The notes beneath the pieces were generated by a model. That model saw only the letters and a list, made by a program, of their open reading frames with translations, searched no databases and was not told where the DNA came from. From Planctomycetaceae bacterium (GTDB taxonomy: Bacteria > Planctomycetota > Planctomycetia > Planctomycetales > Planctomycetaceae): DNA of 64,000 nucleotides. The stretch lies in the NCBI GenBank assembly GCA_019636285.1, contig JAHBXV010000006.1, positions 62,001 through 126,000 of the forward strand, given 5' to 3'. Positions 9,237 through 19,686 of the stretch are shown here, in pieces (the first letter of the stretch is position 1; each line of letters opens with the position of its first letter). Both the position numbers and the translations under genes were made by a program.

Positions 9237-9608
9237 TCAATGCGGGGCCGCGACGTGATCGGACGATGTCGAGGCAGCCTCGAGCCGCTCGAACTCGCGC
9301 TGCTGAGGAACGTCATTGGCGTAGTAGTGAAAAGCCAGATCGGCCGCCAGCGCGAACGGAACCGATGCGGCCAGCAGCAGCGTCGGCCCGAGCAGCAGGT
9401 ATTTCCAGCCTCGCTCAAACTTCAGGTGCATGAAGTACAGGACGACGCACGTGGCTTTAGCCATCGCAATCGCCGCGACAATCGCGAGAACCACGCTACG
9501 ATCCGCGACTTTGACTTCATCGGCAATCACGGACACGACCGTAAGGCAGCACAGGATGACGAATATCATCAGATAGGTTCGGCCGTGCGAGGCGTGAGAG
9601 TCTGTCAT
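9237..9608 (-). CDS. coxD: Cytochrome c oxidase subunit IV
   Basis: 123 residues with three predicted transmembrane helices and the prokaryotic subunit IV pattern: an N-terminal HGRTYLMIFVILCCLTVVSV helix, a second helix ending MAKATCVVLYFMHLKFE (the MHLKFE turn is highly characteristic), and a third LLLGPTLLLAASVPFAL. This small accessory subunit stabilises the oxidase membrane complex. It lies between coxC and the ABC ATPase in the same direction. Confidence 0.9.
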   Translation of the reverse strand: MTDSHASHGRTYLMIFVILCCLTVVSVIADEVKVADRSVVLAIVAAIAMAKATCVVLYFMHLKFERGWKYLLLGPTLLLAASVPFALAADLAFHYYANDVPQQREFERLEAASTSSDHVAAPH

Positions 9609-9655
9609 GAAGCACTCAGCTTTTTCTGGTCACGAATGAGACCGGTCAATATCCG

Positions 9656-10666
9656 CTACAGGATGTAAATCAGCGGGAACAGGAAGATCCACACCACGTC
9701 GACGAAGTGCCAGTACAATCCGCAGTTCTCGACGAACAGGGCGGAACATCCCGGCCCCCACGCCAGAATGATGAGGAACAGCAGCAATCCGACGATGACG
9801 TGAATCGCGTGGAAACCCGTCACGAAGAAGTACGTCGAAGCGAACAGGTTGCCATAGACGATGGGCTGCGTGACAACCACGTTCCCCAACACTCCTTTCA
9901 AGGCGTCCGACTGGCGGACCTTCTCGAACTCGTCCACGAACTCGCTGAACGATAAAGGTGGTGCGGAAGTCTGGCTCGCGCGGACATTTTCCAATTCCGC
10001 GAAGGGAACCGTAAACGAGATCTTATCGCGGGCGTGGTCGCGCAAATTGAGGTAGGCGGGAAGAAGCGCGTCCCAGGTCGTTTTGAACGACTCCAGCGTT
10101 TTCAGTTGAATCACTTCTGCCGGCGTCGGCTCGCTCTTGGCCTTCAGGTCCAGGAGTTCCTGATCGACGGCCGTCAGGCGGACGTCGCGCTTGTCCCCTT
10201 CGACGGGAAGGGACGCGACAAGGCGTTCCATGCGGGCATCGACTTGCCGCAAGACGTTTTCCATCGCCTGCGATTCGTTCTCGGGGATTCGTCCAGGAAT
10301 AATGCCGTGATCGAATTTCCCCCGGTACTCGACCGATTTGATTCCGAGGAACGCCAGTCCACACACCAGCGCTCCGATGATCGCCAGCCGCGCGGCCGAC
10401 GGTTTGTTCTGGAGCAATTTGTCGTGCGCCACCACGACCAGGTAGCTGGAGAACAGCAGAATAAACGTGTTGATCGCGCCGGCCCAGACGTTGATGTGCG
10501 TGACGTGGGGGTCGGTGGGCCATCCCCGCGAACCCAGGCGCAGGACGATGAACGTCCCGATGAACGCCGTGAACAGCATGATTTCCGTGCCGAGAAACAG
10601 CCACATCCCCAATTTGGAATTGGGAATCGGCAGCCCCATGCGGACGGGATGAGCGGCGGCGGTCAC
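9656..10666 (-). CDS. coxC: Cytochrome c oxidase subunit III with a soluble insertion
   Basis: 336 residues. The N-terminal half has the subunit III helices ([19 protein letters not shown] and [14 protein letters not shown]) and the conserved [12 protein letters not shown] segment; the C-terminal half has [14 protein letters not shown] and [17 protein letters not shown]. Between them, about residues 125-255, lies a hydrophilic, charged, predicted-helical stretch (MERLVASLP to SDALKGV) not found in standard subunit III proteins of about 200-270 residues. Only two bases separate its start from the ctaB stop. Confidence 0.93.
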   Translation of the reverse strand: MTAAAHPVRMGLPIPNSKLGMWLFLGTEIMLFTAFIGTFIVLRLGSRGWPTDPHVTHINVWAGAINTFILLFSSYLVVVAHDKLLQNKPSAARLAIIGALVCGLAFLGIKSVEYRGKFDHGIIPGRIPENESQAMENVLRQVDARMERLVASLPVEGDKRDVRLTAVDQELLDLKAKSEPTPAEVIQLKTLESFKTTWDALLPAYLNLRDHARDKISFTVPFAELENVRASQTSAPPLSFSEFVDEFEKVRQSDALKGVLGNVVVTQPIVYGNLFASTYFFVTGFHAIHVIVGLLLFLIILAWGPGCSALFVENCGLYWHFVDVVWIFLFPLIYIL

Positions 10667-10667
10667 G

Positions 10668-11609
10668 TCAGCTCCACAACAGTCGCAAGTGATCGATCGT
10701 CAGGCAGCCCAGCACGGTCGGCAGGTAGAACAGCGAGACCCACAGCACGCGCCGCGCCGAGCGGCGGTCTTCGGTCAGGGCAAAACGGACCGAAGCTGTC
10801 AGATACCAGACTCCCAGCGCCAGCGCCGTCACGCCGTACCAGGTTCCCGCCAGTCCGAGGTGAACCGGCAGCAGGCTGATGGGGAGAAGTGCCAAAGCGT
10901 AACCCGTAGCCATCAGTCCGGTGATATGCGGCGCGGGAATCCGGTTCGGCAGCATCCGCAACCCCGCCGCCGCGTATTGCTCGCGGTACAGCCAGGCGAT
11001 CGCCAGGAAATGCGGAAACTGCCACAAAAACAGAATCCCGAAAAGCGACAACGCCCCAAGGTCGAGCGAACCCCCCGCCGCCGTCCAGCCCAGCACGGGA
11101 GGCAGCGCGCCGGGAATCGCGCCGATCGCCGTGCAGAACGAAGTCGACCGCTTCAGCGGCGTGTAGACAAACGCGTAAAGCACGAATGTCGAGCCGCACA
11201 GGATCGCCGTCAACGGATTGATGAGAAACCACAGCCAGAGGCAACCGGCCGCCGCGCTGGCCAGGCCGAACGTCAGGACTTCCCAGGGGCGCAGGCGACC
11301 GGCCGGAAGCGGGCGGGTGCGCGTCCGCGTCATCCGGGCATCGGTGTATCGCTCGAGATACTGGTTGAGCGCGGACGATCCGGCTGCCACCAGCAGAATT
11401 CCAATCGACGCCAGCACGAGCGGCGCGAGTCGCCAATCTCCGGCCGAACCCAACCGATAGCCGGCGGCTACCGTTAATAGAACCAACAGGGCAATGCGCG
11501 GCTTCGTTAGTTCGGCGTAATCAGCCAGTCGGCTGACCATGCGCGGAATAGCGGCCGTCGGAAGGGACGCAGTCACGGGGGCGGCGGAAAACTCGGTTGC
11601 GGTGCTCAT
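10668..11609 (-). CDS. ctaB: Protoheme IX farnesyltransferase (heme O synthase)
   Basis: 313 residues, polytopic, UbiA/CtaB prenyltransferase family. [19 protein letters not shown] opens the first helix, and [19 protein letters not shown] is the conserved NxxxR/D-rich prenyl diphosphate-binding loop; a second acidic loop follows near YREQYAAAG. The enzyme farnesylates heme b to heme O, the precursor of heme A used by the oxidase encoded beside it. It is packed between ctaA (1-base gap) and coxC (1-base gap), indicating one transcript. Confidence 0.95.
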   Translation of the reverse strand: MSTATEFSAAPVTASLPTAAIPRMVSRLADYAELTKPRIALLVLLTVAAGYRLGSAGDWRLAPLVLASIGILLVAAGSSALNQYLERYTDARMTRTRTRPLPAGRLRPWEVLTFGLASAAAGCLWLWFLINPLTAILCGSTFVLYAFVYTPLKRSTSFCTAIGAIPGALPPVLGWTAAGGSLDLGALSLFGILFLWQFPHFLAIAWLYREQYAAAGLRMLPNRIPAPHITGLMATGYALALLPISLLPVHLGLAGTWYGVTALALGVWYLTASVRFALTEDRRSARRVLWVSLFYLPTVLGCLTIDHLRLLWS

Positions 11610-11610
11610 G

Positions 11611-12558
11611 TCAGGCCAGCCTTTCCGCCGGAAGAGTCGCCGTCCAGGTGGTCGAAGATCGACGGGAGACTGCCGCGATCATCGCACTCCGCGTGACCGT
11701 CAACATGACCGCCATGAAGGCCACCATCCCCACGACTTTATGCAGCGAACGAATTGCGGTTTGCAGCGATGTCTGCTGAATGGCCATCCAGCCGAACTGC
11801 GGGTACCCATATCGGACTGCCCACGTAGCGACGCCCAGGGCCGATTGCAGAAGGAGGCATGCCAGCATGACCAGCAGCCAGCGCCGCAGGAAAGAGTCAT
11901 TGGTTGATCGCGCGGCCCAGGCGGTTGCCAGACCCGCACAGACCACGACGACCGCGAACCACGGATGTATCAGCCAGCTTTCGGCATGCCCCAGGTGACG
12001 CAAAAGCCCGCCGAGGGTGTATTGAATGACCATCGTCACCGCCGTCAGGCAGGCCCAGGCAAAGACGGATGGCCCGGCCGGATCGCTACTGACCTGCGCA
12101 CGACCCGAGCGACTGGTCATTACGACAATCACGCACATCAGCGAGAAGACCCATGCCGCGAACTGCCCATGGATCATCGCCAGTTCGCGACTGTCGGCGA
12201 CAACCCGCAACCCACCCAGGACACCTTGGGCGATGACTCCCAGCAACACGCCGATGGCCATCCACCGGACCGACCATCGCCGGTCGCAGGCAAACGCGAC
12301 GACCACCAGTGCAATACTCGCGAAGCCCGTCAGCATGCCGGCCAGACGATGCCCATGCTCCAGAAACGCGTCTCCAGTCGACTTCAGCCACGGGTAGGCA
12401 AGCATTCCCTGCCCGTCGGAAGTGGGCCAATCGGGAAAGGCCATGCCGGCATCGACCGTGGTCACGACGGCTCCGACGCCCACGGGGAGCATCGCGAGCA
12501 CGGCGGTTGCCAGTGCCGTCCAGTAAAGCAGTCGTTGTGAGTTCGAGAGACGTTCCAT
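11611..12558 (-). CDS. ctaA: Heme A synthase (COX15/CtaA family)
   Basis: About 315 residues from the ATG at 12558 (an in-frame ATG at 12585 is an alternative; neither has a strong ribosome site). Eight hydrophobic segments; conserved heme-ligand histidines appear in EHGHRLAGMLTG and in RSLHKVVGM, and the phrase DAGMAFPDWPT after the first helix is typical of the family. It oxidises the methyl group of heme O to yield heme A. Its position between coxA and ctaB fits cofactor supply for the adjacent oxidase. Confidence 0.93.
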   Translation of the reverse strand: MERLSNSQRLLYWTALATAVLAMLPVGVGAVVTTVDAGMAFPDWPTSDGQGMLAYPWLKSTGDAFLEHGHRLAGMLTGFASIALVVVAFACDRRWSVRWMAIGVLLGVIAQGVLGGLRVVADSRELAMIHGQFAAWVFSLMCVIVVMTSRSGRAQVSSDPAGPSVFAWACLTAVTMVIQYTLGGLLRHLGHAESWLIHPWFAVVVVCAGLATAWAARSTNDSFLRRWLLVMLACLLLQSALGVATWAVRYGYPQFGWMAIQQTSLQTAIRSLHKVVGMVAFMAVMLTVTRSAMIAAVSRRSSTTWTATLPAERLA

Positions 12559-12676
12559 GAGCTTCACGCGGGGGGCCACTGACATTGCCAGTGCGAGGCC
12601 AATCCGATGTCTATTTTTGAAAAGCACTGGCGGAACCAGCGGCACACAATTCCTGTTTCTGACCTGTCACAAAATG

Positions 12677-14461
<1,785 letters not shown>

Positions 14462-14486
14462 GAGCTGGATCCTCTGGGGGGAGGTA

Positions 14487-14514
14487 GTTGGTGGTTAGTG
14501 GGTGGTGGTTGGTG
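14487..14514 (+). repeat. Heptanucleotide repeat, left arm between coxB and coxA
   Basis: Four 7-base units (GTTGGTG, GTTAGTG, GGTGGTG, GTTGGTG) on the + strand in the coxB-coxA gap. Bases 14485-14500 are the exact reverse complement of 14546-14561, so the gap can form a 16 bp stem. Confidence 0.8.
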
Positions 14515-14545
14515 AGAATACGCGAGCTGTTTTGCTTTGGCTTTT

Positions 14546-14573
14546 CACTAACCACCAACTACCAACCACTAAT
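14546..14573 (-). repeat. Heptanucleotide repeat, right arm overlapping the coxB stop
   Basis: Four units read on the - strand (GTTAGTG, GTTGGTG, GTTGGTA, ATTAGTG from left to right). The array runs into the coxB TAG stop at 14569-14571. Confidence 0.8.
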
Positions 14574-15372
14574 CACTCTTCTCCCCCTCCCCCACTCCGT
14601 CATCGAACTGATCTTCAAACGCCTGCTTCAGCCAGGCGGCGTAGTCTTCTTCCGACAGGGCGACGAGGCGGCCCTTCATCTTGTAGTGTCCCCAGCCGCA
14701 GAGTTCGGCACAGACCAGGTCATACGTGCCGGGTCTGGTCACCTCGAACCAGACGGGAATCCGCTTGCCGGGCAGGGCGTCCTGTTTGATCCGCAGCTCG
14801 GGGACAAAGAACGCATGCTGCACGTCCTCGGTCCGCAGGCTGATCGCAACTGGTCGATTGACCGGAACCCGCAGGTCGTTGACCGTGTAAACATCGTCGG
14901 GATGCGGGTCGGCTTCGAGTGTCTTGTCGGGAGCCGCGTAGCGGATCCTCCACTCGAACTGCCGCGCCGTCACTTCGGCGATGGTTCGCATGTCCTGGGG
15001 GTAGAACTCCCGCATGCGGAAACTCGCCCAGACATCCATCTGATAAAGAGCCAATGCCAGCAGGATGACACCCGGAATCACGGTCCAGACAACTTCCAGC
15101 GTCTGATTGCCGTGCGAATAGACGGCTTTTACCTCACTGGGCTGTTTCGCTCCCCGCCAGAGGACGTATCCCAAGGCGACATTCACGCCGACAAACACCA
15201 CCGCGATCACCACGAGAATGACGTAAAACAGGTGATCGATCCGCGCGCCGATCGTGGAAAGGGCTTCCCCGGAACCGGGGAACCACAATTGATACGCCGG
15301 CGCCACGGCGCAGGCGGCCAAAGCCGCCGCCGCGAAGATGACAAAAACCAGCGTCCAGAAACGGCCTTCCAA
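14569..15372 (-). CDS. coxB: Cytochrome c oxidase subunit II (CuA subunit)
   Basis: 267 residues: an N-terminal hydrophobic helix and a second one (ILVVIAVVFVGVNVALGYV), then the periplasmic cupredoxin domain. The binuclear CuA site is complete: His in VQHAFFVPEL near residue 186 and C221, E223, C225, H229, M232 in CAELCGWGHYKM. VWTVIPGVILL is the conserved second-helix segment. There is no fused cytochrome c domain, so the separate multi-domain cytochrome c upstream is the likely electron donor. The acidic C-terminus ends within a heptamer repeat. Confidence 0.95.
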   Translation of the reverse strand: MEGRFWTLVFVIFAAAALAACAVAPAYQLWFPGSGEALSTIGARIDHLFYVILVVIAVVFVGVNVALGYVLWRGAKQPSEVKAVYSHGNQTLEVVWTVIPGVILLALALYQMDVWASFRMREFYPQDMRTIAEVTARQFEWRIRYAAPDKTLEADPHPDDVYTVNDLRVPVNRPVAISLRTEDVQHAFFVPELRIKQDALPGKRIPVWFEVTRPGTYDLVCAELCGWGHYKMKGRLVALSEEDYAAWLKQAFEDQFDDGVGEGEKSD

Positions 15373-15412
15373 GTGGACCTCTTACTCTATGCGATAATCG
15401 TCATGAACCAGT

Positions 15413-16876
15413 TTACCGGGACGTCGCGACGGTCGGAGATGGGTTCGCGGTCGTGGTTGATGGTCCCTCGAAGGGCATGGCCATCACGTAGTTGACCAGA
15501 TGCCAGATTTCTTCGTCGGTCAAACCCGTTCCCCCAAAGGCGGGCATCGGCGTTCCCTTGATCCCCGCATAGAGGCGACGGAAGACATCGATCGGCCGGC
15601 GCCCTCCTCGATACTGGCCGCGAGTCAGATCGCGCGGGGGGACCAGGTGGCCCCATTCATCATGCAGTCCCCGTTCCGGATAGGTTTCGGACGAACCGGT
15701 AATGGCCCAGAAGTCTTCCGTGGCCGGGCCGTCCCCTTTTCCCGTGGAACCGTGGCACGTGTAACATTTCGTCTTCTGCGACAGGTAAAGCACGCGACCT
15801 TTCTCGCGCGATTCCGGTGTGTCGGCGACGCGGGCGATCGATGGCGTGATGATATTGTCGGTTGCGTCGGCCCTCTCCCACGGCCCAGCCATCAGGTCGC
15901 CTGCGTCCACGAACACGAACTCCAGGTCTTCCGCCATGCCTCGAAAGTCTTCTTCCGCACGGGTGGCCAGCTCGTCGGCGGTCGGTGGACGTTCCGCGTC
16001 CGGATCGTTTTTCACCGCCGCCTCGTATTCCAGCCGCGCATTCTTACCCTGCTCGGCAATCGCGGTCCGCGAGAAATCCTTCAGCTCGTCATTCAGCCGC
16101 TTCTCGAATTCTCCTCGCATGGAAAGCCAGCGGACATATTCAATCACCGCCGTCATTTCCTCGGGGGCCATCAGCAGGAATGACGGCATGTAGGTTCCGG
16201 GGATCCCATCGCGAATCGTTCGAGCCAGGTCGTCGCGCGAAACACGCTCGCCCGGCCGGGTCGACGTGAATTTCATGACGCCGCGGCGAAAGTCGCGCGG
16301 CAGAGGATTGAGATAACGGGCCGTCGGTCCGGCTCCATCCCCGGCGACGCCGTGGCAGTGCATGCAGTTCTTGAGATAGGACCGACGTCCATCGAGCAGT
16401 CGATTTCCCGGATTGAGCACGAACTCATCTCCGACATCCGGCACGGGATCGAGCCGCTGAGCCATGAGAACGGTTGATTCCGTTTCACCCGCGACAATCG
16501 AAGCCACTCCATCGGGCTCCGCTTCGTCCACCCGCGCGCCGGACTTCCACAGAAGTTGACGTGCCGATGCCGGGGCCGTGGTTCCCTCGCCCCGTTTCAC
16601 CGTCAGCTTCGTGCCGCCACCCTCAACCGTCTCGACCGCGGTCACCGTCCCCGCGAAACCTCCATACTCGACGGGCAGCCGCTCCCAGGCCACGAGCTCA
16701 TTCGGCGTCCCGAAATTCTGCAAGACCGCCCGCTTCACCCAGGCATTCGCCATCGGAGTCAGATCGTCTGTTTCCTTACTCCACGAAAAGCGGGCCTTTG
16801 GCGCGTCTCCGCAGCCACACAGCAGCAGACTCAGGCCGAGACTGACGAGCGAAACAGTACGTCGGTTGGAAGTCAT
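15413..16876 (-). CDS. Diheme cytochrome c lipoprotein of the oxidase operon
   Basis: 487 residues from the ATG at 16876. A short hydrophobic leader ends in LLLCGCG, a lipobox-like motif. Two class I heme sites are visible: CMHCH near residue 172 with Met ligand candidate MPSF, and CYTCH near residue 370 with MPAFG. The link between them is charged and helical. Immediately upstream of coxB on the same strand, it is most simply the membrane-anchored electron donor to the CuA site, replacing a fused caa3-type domain. Substrate-side partner (bc complex or alternative complex III) is not encoded in the window. Confidence 0.88.
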   Translation of the reverse strand: MTSNRRTVSLVSLGLSLLLCGCGDAPKARFSWSKETDDLTPMANAWVKRAVLQNFGTPNELVAWERLPVEYGGFAGTVTAVETVEGGGTKLTVKRGEGTTAPASARQLLWKSGARVDEAEPDGVASIVAGETESTVLMAQRLDPVPDVGDEFVLNPGNRLLDGRRSYLKNCMHCHGVAGDGAGPTARYLNPLPRDFRRGVMKFTSTRPGERVSRDDLARTIRDGIPGTYMPSFLLMAPEEMTAVIEYVRWLSMRGEFEKRLNDELKDFSRTAIAEQGKNARLEYEAAVKNDPDAERPPTADELATRAEEDFRGMAEDLEFVFVDAGDLMAGPWERADATDNIITPSIARVADTPESREKGRVLYLSQKTKCYTCHGSTGKGDGPATEDFWAITGSSETYPERGLHDEWGHLVPPRDLTRGQYRGGRRPIDVFRRLYAGIKGTPMPAFGGTGLTDEEIWHLVNYVMAMPFEGPSTTTANPSPTVATSR

Positions 16877-16939
16877 CGAAGCGGAATTCACGGAAGACCT
16901 GGCGGGATGTGACAAGCAGTCAACTCTCTCGTTTTCTCT

Positions 16940-17224
16940 TTACTCATCAGCGGACGGCGTTACGGCGGGATCGGTCGATTCACTTTCGGAGGGGGATGCT
17001 TCCGCATCGGTTTTCCCCGTGGCCGAAACCGTTCCGGATTCGGCAACGATCGGTGGAACGGGAGCTTCGGCAGGTAGCCAGGTGACCGTGGGCGTGACCA
17101 TGGTCCCCTCGCAACCCGACAGAATCGATGCAACGAACACCAGCAGGACGCCTGACAGAGTCCGCCGAGCGTTCCCGGCTGAGTCAGCGGGCGATTCGGG
17201 AGTCAGCAATTGCGGCGCTTTCAC
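16940..17224 (-). CDS. Small lipoprotein heading the oxidase operon
   Basis: 94 residues. A hydrophobic helix ends in ILSGC, a clean lipobox with Cys38, leaving a mature peptide of about 57 residues rich in Pro, Thr, Ser, Ala and acidic residues with no recognisable domain. It lies 63 bases upstream of the diheme cytochrome c in the same direction and is the first gene of the block. I do not recognise the family; an assembly or anchoring role is only inferred from position. Confidence 0.65.
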   Translation of the reverse strand: MKAPQLLTPESPADSAGNARRTLSGVLLVFVASILSGCEGTMVTPTVTWLPAEAPVPPIVAESGTVSATGKTDAEASPSESESTDPAVTPSADE

Positions 17225-17598
17225 GCGTCGATCCTCGGTGCCAAAAAGGCACTCGTTTCGGCAATCACACTCTTAGACGCTGTTCCACCCCAACGTCCGT
17301 CGAAATGCGGAATGAGGCAGTTCCTGAAGGCAGGACAAAACAACTTGAGGTTTGCCCGATCTTCATCCGGGAACTGTGTCCTGGAAATTCTCCTCGCCAG
17401 CCACTTTTCGAACAACCGCGCGTGCTCCCGCAAGTCGCGATTTCTCAGAACGGGGAAATGGTTCGTCCTCAGGAACGCAGCTCGCAGGATTCGACCTGAT
17501 AACAACTTCTGCCGATTTCCCGGAATGGCTCGGACCGGGAAGAGAATCCGATCACACGGGCACTTGCAGGCGCGGTCTATCAGCCCGACACTGGAAAA
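17225..17598. other. Divergent intergenic region with no gene seen
   Basis: This 374-base gap separates the oxidase block (-) from the D-glutamate cyclase-like gene (+) and must hold both promoters. I see only a small GTGCC / GGCAC hairpin with an AAAAA loop near 17239-17253; overlapping frames on both strands have no family resemblance. Confidence 0.5.
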
Positions 17599-18624
17599 AT
17601 GTTCTCGGGGAATGACCTGATCGAGCAGATGGAGTCGCTGATCCGCCGCGATCCCGCCGCGCGCGGGCTGCTCGCGGATTCCACGGGCGGCGACGGCCTG
17701 GCTCGCGGAGCACTCCTCGGGGCCGCCCGAAGTCTTTCCGAACGGCCCGGGCATGTGGTTCTAATCACTGGTTTCTTCATTCCCAGCGCGGAACCCGCCA
17801 ATGCCGAGACCGATGGTCCGCCCGGAACGGCTCTTCTCGCCGCTGTCCTGGAGAAGCTGGGGCACACGGTCGAGATCGTGACCGATGAGCTTTGCGAGCC
17901 GGTGGTGACCGCGGCCGCGCGGGGCTATCAGCTCTCGGAATCGATTGTCCAGGCGGCTCCTGTCGAGCCCCTGCAATTTGAAAGCTGGTATTCCGATTAT
18001 TGCCGACGCTTGGCGCTGTCTCGCCCCGCCCACTTCATCGCGATCGAACGGGTGGGGGCTTCGCACGACATGCAATCGGTGCAACAACAAGTTCGCAACG
18101 GTGATCCGCCCCTCGCCGAGTTTGCCGATAAAGTCCCCGCCGCGATGCATTCCCGCCGATTCACGATGCGCGGCGAATGCCTGGCCGCGTGGTCGGCCCC
18201 GCTGGAACGAATTCTGGAGGACCACAAGCGAATCTCGCCGGAAAGCCGCACGATTGGTATTGGCGATGGCGGTAATGAAATCGGCATGGGAACGTTTCCC
18301 TGGGAGACGCTCGTCGCTCGACTGCCGACCGTGTCACCTCCCTGGATTGTGTGCCGCACCCCGGCCGATCACACGATTGTTTCCGGCGTCAGCAACTGGG
18401 CCGCCATGGCCGTGGCTGCCGCCACGGCAAGGCTGTGCGATCGAGTCGATGCCCTCGCCGACTGGCATTGCGAGCACCACGAAAGCGTTTTGCGGCAAAT
18501 GGTTGAGGCGGGGGCGGTCGACGGAATATCCCGCAAACCAGCAACGAGCGTCGATGGACTGCCATTTCCGGCTTATGTCCAGACCTGGCGGGCTATTCGC
18601 GAACTGCTGGCTCTGCCGCGGTAG
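17599..18624 (+). CDS. D-glutamate cyclase-like (DUF4392) protein
   Basis: 341 residues of the DUF4392 family, the catalytic half of mammalian D-glutamate cyclase, which interconverts D-glutamate and 5-oxo-D-proline. Recognisable segments: VVLITGFFIPSAEPANAETDGPPGTALLA (substrate loop, residues 54-80), FIAIERVGAS near residue 150, and the strongly conserved IGDGGNEIGMG near residues 220-230. Cytosolic; stands alone, so its pathway partners cannot be read from context. ATG at 17599. Confidence 0.85.
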   Translation: MFSGNDLIEQMESLIRRDPAARGLLADSTGGDGLARGALLGAARSLSERPGHVVLITGFFIPSAEPANAETDGPPGTALLAAVLEKLGHTVEIVTDELCEPVVTAAARGYQLSESIVQAAPVEPLQFESWYSDYCRRLALSRPAHFIAIERVGASHDMQSVQQQVRNGDPPLAEFADKVPAAMHSRRFTMRGECLAAWSAPLERILEDHKRISPESRTIGIGDGGNEIGMGTFPWETLVARLPTVSPPWIVCRTPADHTIVSGVSNWAAMAVAAATARLCDRVDALADWHCEHHESVLRQMVEAGAVDGISRKPATSVDGLPFPAYVQTWRAIRELLALPR

Positions 18625-18901
18625 TCGTGTGCGGAATTAAGTCGTGATTTCGCTGGTTGTTAAGTCTTCATGCTGTCGCGGACGTGGGTTCCCGGAACGC
18701 TCCAGATCGTCCAGCGGCTGTTCCGCCATTCTTCGAGCGGCGCTATCGCTTGGCTTCATGCGGGGCGGCCGCGAAACCGTTCGGCAAAAAAATTCAAACG
18801 GGGTCTCTTTTCGGAGTTGCGGAATCCGATTACACTACGCGACTCAATTTCCTGCGCGAATTTTCTGGCCGCGAGGAGGCAAGTCATGACGGGAGGCGTG
18901 T

Positions 18902-19099
18902 GTGGTTAAGCTGCGATTGCGAGAAAACGAGCACATTTCGGAGGCAGTGAAGCGGTTTCGCAAGTTGGTTGAACACGCGGGCATCAAGAAAGAGATGCGC
19001 CGCCGTGAATACTACGAGAAGCCCAGCGAAATCCGCCGCCGCGCTCGTCGCCGCGCTGAACGCCGTTCCCGCATCCAGCGAATCATTGCCGGGACCTGA
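18902..19099 (+). CDS. rpsU: 30S ribosomal protein S21
   Basis: 65 residues, the usual S21 length. [27 protein letters not shown] is the conserved N-terminal half and the C-terminus is strongly basic ([13 protein letters not shown]). The start is GTG at 18902 behind GGGAGG three bases upstream. S21 helps 16S rRNA 3'-end and initiator interactions on the small subunit. The 277-base upstream gap presumably holds its promoter (TACACT near 18831 is a weak -10 candidate), and a hairpin terminator follows. Confidence 0.95.
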   Translation: MVKLRLRENEHISEAVKRFRKLVEHAGIKKEMRRREYYEKPSEIRRRARRRAERRSRIQRIIAGT

Positions 19100-19150
19100 T
19101 TCTTTCTGGTTGCCGTCGTGACGCATTGACTTCGCGGAATTGTCGATTGT

Positions 19151-19181
19151 CAGGCCGCGCCTCTTCGTGGGTTGCGGCCTG
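19151..19181 (+). terminator. Hairpin terminator after rpsU
   Basis: Perfect 8 bp stem CAGGCCGC / GCGGCCTG with a 15-base loop, followed by TTTG; 51 bases after the rpsU stop. The short T run makes it moderate. Confidence 0.5.
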
Positions 19182-19204
19182 TTTGCTGCGCGGTCGAAAA
19201 CTGG

Positions 19205-19570
19205 CTAGCCCTGCGTTTCCGGGGGGCTCCAAGCCGGCGTGAAGTGAAACTCCCACGTTTGCCCCGCATCGCTCGTCGTGGCGATCAACAGGCGGCGACC
19301 CGAGTCATGGTGGAGCTCAATGACCTTCCGGTTCTCCGATCGGGTCAGCCATTCGCCGGTCCCTTGTTCGGCGATCGAGACTTCGCCACGCTCATTGCTG
19401 ACCGGTCCGGCATAGTTCAGGTACAGCAGTCGATGTCGGGGGAGCGGCTCCGCGATCATTCGGGCTCCGAGTGCCAGCGGGAGCCTCCAGGCCAGGCAGG
19501 TATCGCCGTCCTCCAAGAGGAAATCGTAGTGATCGTACGGATAGTCATGTCGGAGCAGGGCGTAGCGCAT
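19205..19570 (-). CDS. LigD-type 3'-phosphoesterase domain protein, stand-alone
   Basis: 121 residues resembling the N-terminal phosphoesterase domain of bacterial LigD. The opening YALLRHDYPYDHYDFLLEDG carries the metal-binding pattern (H8, H14, D16, E20), and LAWRLPL, HRLLYLNYAGPVS and RGEVSIAEQGTGEW follow the family order, ending in WEFHF. No polymerase or ligase domain is attached. Family enzymes remove 3'-phosphates or ribonucleotides at break ends, so an end-cleaning role in DNA repair is plausible. No obvious operon partner. Confidence 0.78.
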   Translation of the reverse strand: MRYALLRHDYPYDHYDFLLEDGDTCLAWRLPLALGARMIAEPLPRHRLLYLNYAGPVSNERGEVSIAEQGTGEWLTRSENRKVIELHHDSGRRLLIATTSDAGQTWEFHFTPAWSPPETQG

Positions 19571-19622
19571 CGCGGCGGTCCGAGCTGGAAGACTGCCTAG
19601 AAACCGTGCACACTTCCGGGCA

Positions 19623-19638
19623 TGGTACTGGGTTTGCT
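19623..19638 (+). promoter_or_regulatory. Sigma-54 promoter of glnA
   Basis: TGGTAC, five bases, then TTGCT: the invariant GG (19624-19625) and GC (19636-19637) are exactly 10 bases apart, as required for -24/-12 promoters. Predicted start of transcription is near 19648, which leaves the GTG at 19687 as the only usable glnA start. Confidence 0.68.
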
Positions 19639-19686
19639 TAATCGATTCTCCGTGTGATTCGTCTCAGCGCTCAGGAGAAACAGTCC

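Noticed and set aside
10663-11436. 257-codon - strand frame inside ctaB
   Set aside because: Alternative frame of the heme O synthase gene; the 313-residue frame carries all CtaB motifs.
17221-17754. 177-codon - strand frame upstream of the D-glutamate cyclase-like gene
   Set aside because: Overlaps the start of a recognisable gene, has no ribosome site and no family resemblance.
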